A stretch of 17,772 nt of DNA. It comes from Peptoniphilus sp. GTDB taxonomy: Bacteria > Bacillota > Clostridia > Tissierellales > Peptoniphilaceae. The stretch covers positions 1-17,772 of the forward strand of contig JASBZH010000031.1 in the NCBI GenBank assembly GCA_029983555.1. The letters run 5' to 3'. The notes beneath the pieces are model-generated. The model saw only the letters and a program-made list of their open reading frames with translations, was not told the DNA's origin and made no database searches. Of this stretch, positions 1 through 7,036 are shown one piece after another (within the stretch, counting starts at the first letter, position 1; each line of letters begins with the position of its first letter). The position numbers and the translations under genes are program-made.

Positions 1-40
1 TTTTGTTACAAATTTTAATATACATTTTATGTGTACACTT

Positions 41-69
41 TTACCATATATGTTTATAAGTGTTATAAT
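41..69 (+). promoter_or_regulatory. Promoter of the activase-like gene
   Basis: A perfect TATAAT lies at 64-69, preceded by TG at 61-62 (extended -10), with a partial -35 TTACCA at 41-46 and a 17-nt spacer. Transcription would start near 76 and give a leader of about 50 nt. An 8-bp palindrome GTGTACAC (31-38) sits just upstream of the -35. Confidence 0.6.
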
Positions 70-126
70 ATAGTTTAGAGTAATTAAAGACAATAACTTA
101 TTACAAATCTGAAGGGAGAAATAAGG

Positions 127-3100
127 ATGCTAATTCACATGGGTTTAGACATAGGCTCAACAACAGTAAAGCTTGTTGTAGTGGATAATGAATTAAATAT
201 ACTTTATTCGACTTATAGACGTCACTATTCAGACGTCAGAAAGACAGTTAAAGATATAATAAGCGAAGTTTATGATGATTTTAAATATGAGACAGTTACA
301 GTTTCTGTAACGGGAAGTGGTGGATTATCTGTTCACGAACTTCTGGATATAGATTTTATACAAGAGGTTATAGCTGGTAGAGAAGCTATTTCCAATTTTA
401 TACCAAAGACTGATGTAGCAATAGAACTAGGTGGGGAAGATTCTAAGATTACCTATTTAAGAGGTTCTGTTGAACAGAGGATGAATAGTATTTGTGCTGG
501 GGGAACTGGAGCATTTATAGATCAGATGGCTTCACTTCTTCAAACAGATGCAGGCGGTTTAAATGAACTTGCAAAGAATTATAAAAAAGTTTATCCAATT
601 GCATCGCGCTGCGGAGTTTTTGCAAAGACAGACATCCAAGCGCTAATAAACCAAGGCGCAAGTAAGTCTGACATTGCAGTTTCAGTCTTTCAATCTGTAG
701 TTAACCAAACTATTTCCAATTTAGCTTGCGGAAGACCTATAAGGGGAAATGTCGCATTTTTAGGCGGACCACTTCATTTTCTTCCAATGCTAAAAGAAAG
801 ATTTATAAAGACCTTAAATTTAACTGATGATGAAGTAATTTCACCAGAAAATTCACAGGTTTTTGTAGCTCTTGGTGCTGCGATTTCAAGTTTTAATTCT
901 AAACCAATTTCGTTTATAGAATTGTACAATAGGGTTAATAAATCTGGAGAAATAATTGTCACAGAAAATGACATCATGCCTCCACTTTTTAAAAGTGATG
1001 AGGAAGTTTCTGAGTTTATAGAAAATCACAAGACCAAAGATTTAAAGAGATCAGATATTTCTAAATATGAAGGTCCAATTTATTTGGGCATTGACTCAGG
1101 ATCAACTACTTCAAAACTTGTCGCAATATCTAAAGATAATGAAATCTTATATAGTTTTTATGGATCAAATAAAGGAAACCCACTAGATATTGCAATTGAA
1201 GAGATAAAGAAAATTTATGAACTAAAAAATGACAAGGCATATTTTGCTGGCGCAGGCACAACTGGTTATGGAGAAGAATTTTTAAAGGCAGCATTAAATT
1301 TAGATTTAGGTGAGGTTGAAACTATAGCTCACTTTACTGCTGCTAAAAATTACGATCCCGATGTTGATTTTATATTGGATATTGGCGGCCAAGACATGAA
1401 GTCAATGAAAATAAGAGATGGAGTAATTGAATCTATACTTCTAAATGAGGCTTGTTCAGCAGGATGCGGATCTTTCTTAGAAACTTTTGCTCACTCAGTA
1501 AACTTGAGCGCAGAAGAATTTGCAAATGAGGCATTAAAATCTAGAACTCCAGTTGATCTTGGTTCTAGATGCACAGTTTTTATGAATTCAAATGTAAAAC
1601 AGGCTCAAAAGGAAGGCGCTTCAGTTGCAGATATTTCTGCAGGACTTGCATATTCTGTAGTTAGAAATGCACTCCAAAAGGTAATTAAAGTAAGGGATCC
1701 AAAACAACTTGGCAAACATATAGTAGTTCAAGGTGGAACTTTCTTATCTAATGCAGTTTTAAGAGCTTTTGAGGAATTAACTGGAGTAGAAGTTACTAGA
1801 CCAGAAATTGCAGGACTCATGGGTGCTCTTGGAGTTGCACTAATTGCAAAGGAAAAGTCAACAGGGAAATCCTCTTTAATTAGCTATGAAGAACTAAATA
1901 AATTTGAATATAAATCAGTTTCAACAAATTGTAGACAGTGTACTAATAATTGTTCCCTATCTGTTAATATTTTTCCAAATGGAAAGAGATACATTACTGG
2001 AAACAGATGTGAAAAGGGCGCAGGTCGCGTGAGAAAAAAAGAAGACGAAATACCAAATATGTACAGATATAAGTACAACAGGGTATTTGACTATGAAAGC
2101 ATACCTAAAGAAGAAGCTCCAAGGGGCGTTGTCGGAATTCCTAGAGTTTTAAATATCTATGAAAATTATCCCTTCTGGCACACTTTCTTTACAGAACTTG
2201 GATTTTCTGTAGAGCTTTCAGACAAATCTTCTAGAGAAATCTACGAAAAGGGAATAGAGACGATAACTAGTGAGACTGCTTGTTATCCAGCTAAAATAAC
2301 TCACGGGCACATTGAAAATTTGATAGAAAAAGGAATTAAATTCATTTTTTATCCTGCAGTATTCTACGAAGAAAAACAATTTGAAAATGCAGATAATACT
2401 CTAAATTGCCCAGTAGTTGCGGGTTATTCTGAAGTTATAAAAAATAATGTCGATGACATTTTAAAAAATAATGTCAAATTTATGAATCCATTTATATCTT
2501 TTGACGACAGAAAGAAACTCGAAACTAGAATGGCAAATGTCTTTACAGATATTCCTGCAAATGATGTGAAAAAAGCAGTAAGACTTGCTTATAAAGAACA
2601 AGATAGATATAGATCTGACGTATTAAATGAAGGTACTAGAATATTAGAAGAGATAGAAAAGAGAAAAGTGAAAGGTATTGTACTTTCTGGCAGACCTTAT
2701 CACGTCGATCCAGAAATCAATCATGGAATTCCAGAACTGATCACATCTCTTGGACTTGCAGTAATTTCTGAAGATGGAATTGCAAGAAATGTCGAAATAG
2801 ATTCAAAACTTAGAGTACTAGACCAATGGAATTATCACTCAAGACTTTATAGAGCAGCTAAATTTGTTGGAGAACATGAAGATTTAGAGCTTGTACAACT
2901 AAATTCATTTGGTTGCGGAATAGATGCCGTAACTACAGATCAGGTTCAACACATACTTGAATCTTACAATAAAATCTATACAGCACTAAAGATAGACGAA
3001 GTTTCAAATCTTGGTGCCGTAAAGATCAGGATACGTTCTCTAATTGAAGCAGCTGAAAAGAGAAAATTTGAAAAAGTATTGGCGGATGAAGAAAGACTTA

Positions 3101-4401
3101 TTGATGATGATCCAGTTTTATTTACAGAAGAGATGCGCAAAGACTACACAATACTCATGCCGCAAATGGCGCCACTTCACTTTAAAATTCTCGAACCAGT
3201 TTTAAGAAACGAAGGATTTAATATAAGAGTGTTGGAAGACTCAGGTCACAAAGTAGTTAATGAAGGGCTAAAATATGTAAATAACGACGCATGTTATCCT
3301 TCAATATTTGTAGTTGGTCAATTTATAGATGCAGTAAAATCTGGAAATTACGATACAGATAAAGTTGCACTTTTGATGAGTCAAACTGGTGGAGCTTGCA
3401 GAGCATCAAACTATGTTGGATTTATTAGAAAAGCTCTTAAAGATTCTGGATACGGACATGTTCCAGTAATTGGACTTTCATTCCAACAAATTGAATCTCA
3501 TCCAGGTCTTAAGATTTCTAAGAAACAAATGATTAGAATAGGCAGAAAGTTAGTTCAAGGAATGCTCTACGCAGACCTTATAATGAGACTTACACTTGCC
3601 ACAAGACCTTATGAAGTTATAAATGGTTCTGCAAATCTTCTAAGAGACAGATGGATTGAAATTACTTCTTCAAAAGATTTAGATTACAGCAAAAAAAGTT
3701 TTAAACAAAATGTAAACAAGATGGTAAAAGAATTTGCCAGACTTGAAATAACTAAGGAAAAGAAACCTAAAGTTGGAATAGTAGGAGAAATTCTAGTAAA
3801 ATACGATCCAGCAGCGAATAATTATGTAGCTGATCTTCTCGAAAGGGAAGGTGCAGAAGCTGTAATTCCAGACATTACGGACTTTATGATGTATTCATTT
3901 AAAAATGCGAGAACTAAAGCAGAAAAATTGTCAAAGTCATCACTTACAGCTTTTTTATGTGATCTCGGAATATTTTATATAGAATCTTATAGAAAATATG
4001 TAAGAGAAGCATTAAAGGACACAAGATTTACTTCTCCTGAAAAAATTGAAGAAATAATCGACTATGCAAAGACATATGTGGATTTGGGAAATCAATATGG
4101 AGAAGGATGGCTTCTTACTGGAGAAATGGTAGAGCTTATAGAGTCCGGAGTGGAAAATATAATTTGCGTACAGCCTTTTGGATGCTTGCCAAACCACATT
4201 ACAGGTAAGGGAGTAATAAAGGCAATTAGAAGTAACTATGAAAAGGCAAATATCATTCCACTAGATTACGATGCATCGGCCTCTGAAGTTAACCAATATA
4301 ACAGAATTAAGCTAATGCTATCACAAGCTAGAAAAAATATGGAAGACGGAAATGATAAGTACGAAAAGAATTATCTAAAAAAGAATGCAGTAGTAAAATA
4401 A
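127..4401 (+). CDS. Giant 2-hydroxyacyl-CoA dehydratase activase-related protein (two ASKHA ATPase domains plus dehydratase-like C-terminus)
   Basis: This 1424-residue protein belongs to the BadF/BadG/BcrA/HgdC activase-related family. Such ATPases carry a 4Fe-4S cluster and drive low-potential electron transfer to a partner enzyme. The first ASKHA domain (about 5-255) has the GLDIGSTT phosphate loop at 6-13, an LGGEDS motif near 101, and activase-type cysteines C123 (CAGGTGAF) and C162 (SRCGVFAKTDI). The second (about 317-575) has GIDSGSTTSK at 321-330, DIGGQD at 418-423, and C443, C447 and C482. A CxxCxxxC cluster (C602, C605, C609) plus C628 follows and may hold Fe-S. The next region (about 665-880) resembles DUF2229. 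The C-terminal third resembles the dehydratase component, with cysteines in DACYPS (about 1056) and GGACRAS (about 1091). The RBS GAAGGGAG (111-118) supports ATG 127; M5 is a weaker alternative. No dehydratase subunits are adjacent, so substrate and partner are unknown. Full-length members of this fused family are known in clostridia; I infer a self-contained ATP-driven reductase. Confidence 0.88.
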   Translation: MLIHMGLDIGSTTVKLVVVDNELNILYSTYRRHYSDVRKTVKDIISEVYDDFKYETVTVSVTGSGGLSVHELLDIDFIQEVIAGREAISNFIPKTDVAIELGGEDSKITYLRGSVEQRMNSICAGGTGAFIDQMASLLQTDAGGLNELAKNYKKVYPIASRCGVFAKTDIQALINQGASKSDIAVSVFQSVVNQTISNLACGRPIRGNVAFLGGPLHFLPMLKERFIKTLNLTDDEVISPENSQVFVALGAAISSFNSKPISFIELYNRVNKSGEIIVTENDIMPPLFKSDEEVSEFIENHKTKDLKRSDISKYEGPIYLGIDSGSTTSKLVAISKDNEILYSFYGSNKGNPLDIAIEEIKKIYELKNDKAYFAGAGTTGYGEEFLKAALNLDLGEVETIAHFTAAKNYDPDVDFILDIGGQDMKSMKIRDGVIESILLNEACSAGCGSFLETFAHSVNLSAEEFANEALKSRTPVDLGSRCTVFMNSNVKQAQKEGASVADISAGLAYSVVRNALQKVIKVRDPKQLGKHIVVQGGTFLSNAVLRAFEELTGVEVTRPEIAGLMGALGVALIAKEKSTGKSSLISYEELNKFEYKSVSTNCRQCTNNCSLSVNIFPNGKRYITGNRCEKGAGRVRKKEDEIPNMYRYKYNRVFDYESIPKEEAPRGVVGIPRVLNIYENYPFWHTFFTELGFSVELSDKSSREIYEKGIETITSETACYPAKITHGHIENLIEKGIKFIFYPAVFYEEKQFENADNTLNCPVVAGYSEVIKNNVDDILKNNVKFMNPFISFDDRKKLETRMANVFTDIPANDVKKAVRLAYKEQDRYRSDVLNEGTRILEEIEKRKVKGIVLSGRPYHVDPEINHGIPELITSLGLAVISEDGIARNVEIDSKLRVLDQWNYHSRLYRAAKFVGEHEDLELVQLNSFGCGIDAVTTDQVQHILESYNKIYTALKIDEVSNLGAVKIRIRSLIEAAEKRKFEKVLADEERLIDDDPVLFTEEMRKDYTILMPQMAPLHFKILEPVLRNEGFNIRVLEDSGHKVVNEGLKYVNNDACYPSIFVVGQFIDAVKSGNYDTDKVALLMSQTGGACRASNYVGFIRKALKDSGYGHVPVIGLSFQQIESHPGLKISKKQMIRIGRKLVQGMLYADLIMRLTLATRPYEVINGSANLLRDRWIEITSSKDLDYSKKSFKQNVNKMVKEFARLEITKEKKPKVGIVGEILVKYDPAANNYVADLLEREGAEAVIPDITDFMMYSFKNARTKAEKLSKSSLTAFLCDLGIFYIESYRKYVREALKDTRFTSPEKIEEIIDYAKTYVDLGNQYGEGWLLTGEMVELIESGVENIICVQPFGCLPNHITGKGVIKAIRSNYEKANIIPLDYDASASEVNQYNRIKLMLSQARKNMEDGNDKYEKNYLKKNAVVK

Positions 4402-4408
4402 ATTTAAG

Positions 4409-4445
4409 AAATCCCATGCAAAAAATAAATGCATGGGATTTTTTA
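4409..4445. terminator. Bidirectional terminator between convergent genes
   Basis: A 12-bp perfect stem (4409-4420 with 4430-4441; AAATCCCATGCA on the left arm) encloses a 9-nt A-rich loop and is followed by T residues to 4445 on the plus strand. On the minus strand the flank reads ATTTCTTAAATTT, so it can also end the converging lipoprotein gene, whose stop lies 29 nt away. Confidence 0.85.
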
Positions 4446-4473
4446 TGATTAAACTAGGAAAACACAAACTATA

Positions 4474-5316
4474 TTACTTGCTTTCTTTATTAAGTTCTTT
4501 TGCTGTTTTAAAATAATTTTGATAAAATTTTAGAGCATTTTTGTCATCGTGACCTGTAATTAACTCTTCAGGATGCCATTGTATTCCTAAAAAGAAAGTT
4601 TTATCATCTCTTTTTATAGATTCAATAGTTCCGTCTGGAGCAGTTGCAAGTACAGAAAGATTATTGCCTAGATCTTTAATAGCTTGATGGTGCCACGAAT
4701 TTACTTCTACTTCTCCTGTAAGATCCATAGTTTTGCTAAGTATATTGTCGGGAAGAACATCTATATTGTGTCTTACATAAATTTTTTTCTCAGGATCTCT
4801 GTGAACTATGTCAGTAGGTCTTTGAGAAATAATATCTTGGTAAAGTGTTCCGCCAGATAAAATGTTGGTAAGCTGCATTCCTCTACATGTAGCAAGGGTA
4901 GTCTTGTCTTTTTCTAGACAAGCATTAATTAAATTGACATCTGAGGAGTCGCGAACTGTGTTTAATTCTTCAAGTTCTGGTATTTTTTCTTCGTTGTATA
5001 ACTTAGGGTTTAAATCCTCTCCGCCAGTTACTATAATGCAGTCGACATCTTCAATTCCTTTTATTGCATCTTCTTTAGATTTAAACTCAGGTAAAAATAC
5101 TGGGTTTCCACCTGCTTTTCTAACAGCGTCTGCATAGACTTGAGTGTCGGCATCGACTTTATCTTTGGAATCCTTGTCTACTTCATCAGTTGACCAAGAT
5201 ATTCCAACTTGTACCTTGTTCCCATCTTTAATAGAACTGCAGCCTGCTAGTGGAAATATAATTGCTAATATAATAGCTATAGATAAAAATAATCTCTTAA
5301 GTTTAATGTTTCTCAT
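4474..5316 (-). CDS. Lipid-anchored gamma-glutamyl-gamma-aminobutyrate hydrolase family protein (peptidase C26, class-I GATase fold)
   Basis: The 280-residue protein is a PuuD-like class-I glutamine-amidotransferase-fold hydrolase, a family that cleaves gamma-glutamyl bonds such as gamma-glutamyl-GABA. The nucleophile C144 sits in LATCRGMQ, and the rest of the triad is H248 and E250 in GIQWHPEE. Other family marks are TGGEDLNP (97-104), SGGTLYQDI (154-162) and NSWHHQAI (206-213). Unusually, the N-terminus is a lipoprotein signal: positively charged start, hydrophobic stretch about 9-22, lipobox LAGC with C26. The enzyme domain should therefore lie outside the membrane, unlike the usual cytosolic PuuD. 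ATG 5316 is set by AAAGGAG at 5325-5331, 8 nt away. It is transcribed alone from a promoter just upstream. An extracytoplasmic role on gamma-glutamyl peptides (medium peptides, polyglutamate or peptidoglycan-derived) is inference; the fold and triad are clear. Confidence 0.9.
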   Translation of the reverse strand: MRNIKLKRLFLSIAIILAIIFPLAGCSSIKDGNKVQVGISWSTDEVDKDSKDKVDADTQVYADAVRKAGGNPVFLPEFKSKEDAIKGIEDVDCIIVTGGEDLNPKLYNEEKIPELEELNTVRDSSDVNLINACLEKDKTTLATCRGMQLTNILSGGTLYQDIISQRPTDIVHRDPEKKIYVRHNIDVLPDNILSKTMDLTGEVEVNSWHHQAIKDLGNNLSVLATAPDGTIESIKRDDKTFFLGIQWHPEELITGHDDKNALKFYQNYFKTAKELNKESK

Positions 5317-5355
5317 GTCGTCATCTCCTTTAATGCAATCCTAGTTTATAAAATT

Positions 5356-5384
5356 ATTATAGCAAAATAATGGGCATGAAAAAA
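5356..5384 (-). promoter_or_regulatory. Promoter of the C26 lipoprotein gene
   Basis: On the minus strand an extended -10, TGC-TATAAT, occupies 5364-5356. The -35 position (5379-5384) is TTTTTT, which is poor and is also the T-tract of the terminator of the gene upstream. Initiation would be near 5349, with a leader of about 30 nt carrying the AAAGGAG ribosome binding site. Confidence 0.5.
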
Positions 5385-5408
5385 CACCAAACAATTTATT
5401 TGGTGTTT
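5379..5408 (-). terminator. Terminator of the lipoprotein / stalk-domain operon
   Basis: Read on the minus strand, a 10-bp perfect stem (5408-5399 with 5391-5382, AAACACCAAA and TTTGGTGTTT) has a 7-nt loop. The T-tract covers 5384-5379 and overlaps the last T residues of the stem. It begins 17 nt after the stop of the stalk-domain gene. Confidence 0.85.
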
Positions 5409-5424
5409 CTCTTTATATTCTTTA

Positions 5425-6369
5425 TTAGATTCTATTCATTATATTTTTAATTGTTGGATCTTCTAGTAGATTTTCTGTTCTTTCTTGTTTTGCTTTTTCA
5501 TCTTTGTAAACTTGTATACCTTCTTGTGGTTTATATTCTTCACCTTTTAACGCAGCATTAAGTGCGTCTACAGATTCTTGAATTTTAGTTTGTGAATCTG
5601 TAAGTTCAGTTACAAGCTTTTTAGCTTCATTAGGATCACCTGTAATTATTGCATCTTTGAAAATTGGAAGAATTTCTTGCAATTTGTCATTTGCAATTAT
5701 TGTGTACTCTTGAGCTTGTTTAAATTTATCAGGTGCTTCTAAGTTTTTAACTTTGTTGGAAATATCTGAAATATTTTTTTCTGATTCTTCGTAAGCTTTT
5801 AAAAGTTCTTCGTCTGTCATCTTAGCTGCATTGTCAAAGAATGATTTTTTCAAATTGTCTAGTTCAGTTGCTAGATTTTCTTGAAGTGAAGAAAGTTCTT
5901 TAAAATACTTTTCTTCTTCAGAGTTTAAGTTTAATTTTGCGCTCATATTTCCAATAGTTACTTTGTAATTTTCACTATCCCATCCTATTTTGGCATCAAA
6001 GTTTTCAGCGACAAATCTAATTGGAACAAAAGTCCTGTTGTTTCGAACAAGTGGAGCAACATCAACTGCAACTTCAGTATCATTAACTAGAGCTTTTTTG
6101 TTTCCGATAGTTAATTTAATAGTTTTTGCGTCATCCTTAATTGTTACGACTCTATTTTCGTTATCCCAATCTACATTTTTTCCAAGAGTTTCTGCAACAA
6201 ATCTTATCGGTACGAAAGTTCTGTTGTCTTCGATAAATGGGTTTACGTCTGTTTTTACAACTTTTCCATTGTATTCAATAGTTGGAACTTTTGCTGCAAA
6301 TGTAAGAGTAGTAAGTGCAAGTATTGAAACTACAAATAGAAGTGCAAACTTTGTTAATTTATTTTTCAT
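5425..6369 (-). CDS. Secreted copper amine oxidase N-terminal (stalk) domain protein with a helical C-terminus
   Basis: The 314-residue protein has a Sec signal peptide (KNKLTK, hydrophobic core about 8-24, likely cleavage near the TFA-AK site) and no lipobox cysteine. Two copies of the Cu_amine_oxidN1 fold follow at about 29-78 and 88-139, each with NRTFVPIRFVAE (49-60 and 111-122) and a W-D-x-E-N segment. Despite the name, this fold in Firmicutes is a non-catalytic extracellular module; no amine oxidase catalytic domain is present. Residues about 150-280 are charged and predicted helical (EEEKYFKELSSL onwards), likely a coiled-coil bundle; the end is basic and polar. The start ATG (6369-6367) overlaps the TAA of the upstream lipoprotein gene (TAATG) and has AAAAGGAGT at 6374-6382. 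Translational coupling suggests that the two exported proteins are made together. Binding partner unknown. Confidence 0.82.
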   Translation of the reverse strand: MKNKLTKFALLFVVSILALTTLTFAAKVPTIEYNGKVVKTDVNPFIEDNRTFVPIRFVAETLGKNVDWDNENRVVTIKDDAKTIKLTIGNKKALVNDTEVAVDVAPLVRNNRTFVPIRFVAENFDAKIGWDSENYKVTIGNMSAKLNLNSEEEKYFKELSSLQENLATELDNLKKSFFDNAAKMTDEELLKAYEESEKNISDISNKVKNLEAPDKFKQAQEYTIIANDKLQEILPIFKDAIITGDPNEAKKLVTELTDSQTKIQESVDALNAALKGEEYKPQEGIQVYKDEKAKQERTENLLEDPTIKNIMNRI

Positions 6370-6929
6370 TATTTACTCCTTTTGTCCTCATTATCATCTA
6401 AGTAAGTATCGGCCTTTGAAATTTTCTTAGCACTCTTTGTGCTAGACTTAAAATCACTGTCACTGTCATTTACATATTTCTTTTCGATGTAGATTAAATT
6501 TGAATCATTTTCATCTTGAATTTCGATAAATGATTTGTCATTTGTTGGTACAATTTCACCATCTTCTGCATCTTTATAGAAAATGATATATTCAGTGTTT
6601 GGTGTAAGGCTCTTAGGCAATTTTAAATCAATTTTAGATAGATCACCCTTGTAGTCTTCCAAGAAAGTTGAATTTACTCCTTCGGCTGTTGATGTTTGTA
6701 GACGAACTCGAGATATATAGTCAGATTCGTCAATTAGTTCATCGACAAGTTCTTTGTCAAAGCTCGAAGTTATGTTTTCTTCGTCTTCTTTTGGTTTTGC
6801 GGTATCTACATTCTCTTGTGTATTTTTTGTTGTGATATTATTTGCTGGAGTATTGACAGTTTTGTCTTTGCCGCAAGCAGTGAGAAGCAGTGTCGCTGTT
6901 AATAAAGTAATAGTAAGTTTTTTATTCAT
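6369..6929 (-). CDS. Small acidic lipoprotein of unknown function
   Basis: This is a 186-residue predicted lipoprotein. It starts MNKKLTITLL, has a hydrophobic stretch and a lipobox LTAC with C19, so it should be anchored to the outer face of the membrane. Residues about 22-55 are low-complexity (Thr, Asn, Glu, Asp) and probably disordered. The middle part (about 70-150) contains a possible small beta domain with TPNTEYIIFYKD. The C-terminus is Ser/Asp/Lys-rich. The start is ATG 6929: a longer reading from TTG 6941 would use codons that are themselves the ribosome binding site (TGGAGG, 6940-6935). It is the first gene of a two-gene unit with the stalk-domain protein (1-nt stop/start overlap). 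I recognise no family for the mature region. Confidence 0.75.
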   Translation of the reverse strand: MNKKLTITLLTATLLLTACGKDKTVNTPANNITTKNTQENVDTAKPKEDEENITSSFDKELVDELIDESDYISRVRLQTSTAEGVNSTFLEDYKGDLSKIDLKLPKSLTPNTEYIIFYKDAEDGEIVPTNDKSFIEIQDENDSNLIYIEKKYVNDSDSDFKSSTKSAKKISKADTYLDDNEDKRSK

Positions 6930-6950
6930 AACAACCTCCAATTTTAGAAC

Positions 6951-6959
6951 ATTATATCA
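6951..6959 (-). promoter_or_regulatory. Extended -10 promoter of the lipoprotein / stalk-domain operon
   Basis: On the minus strand TGA-TATAAT runs 6959-6951, with no good -35 (TTTTCT at about 6979-6974). The start would be near 6944, leaving a leader of about 15 nt that is mostly the TGGAGG ribosome binding site. It lies back-to-back with the cca promoter. Confidence 0.55.
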
Positions 6960-7014
6960 CAAAAACATAATTTAGAAAATTTCAGTCATATTAATTTTAA
7001 ATTACTTCTTACAA

Positions 7015-7023
7015 TGTTATAAT
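7015..7023 (+). promoter_or_regulatory. Extended -10 promoter of the cca operon
   Basis: TGT-TATAAT lies at 7015-7023; the -35 region is AT-rich without a TTGACA match. The expected start is near 7030, only about 7 nt before the cca ATG at 7037, so the transcript may be nearly leaderless. No Shine-Dalgarno sequence is visible between the -10 and the ATG. Confidence 0.5.
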
Positions 7024-7036
7024 TAAATAGAGTAAT

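Noticed and set aside
31..38. Palindrome GTGTACAC upstream of the activase-like gene as an operator
   Set aside because: Only 8 bp and unextended; too short to support a binding-site call without other copies or conservation.
4862..5344. Two plus-strand open frames (91 and 66 codons) opposite the C26 lipoprotein gene
   Set aside because: They lie over the conserved catalytic region and signal peptide of the opposite strand, with no ribosome binding site or family resemblance.
5990..6430. 146-codon plus-strand open frame opposite the stalk-domain gene
   Set aside because: It is antisense to a clearly coding gene, has repeated segments mirroring the internal duplication, and lacks a ribosome binding site.
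6930..6941. Upstream TTG start for the small lipoprotein, adding four residues
   Set aside because: The four codons coincide with the ribosome binding site TGGAGG; ATG 6929 gives a normal lipoprotein signal with correct spacing.
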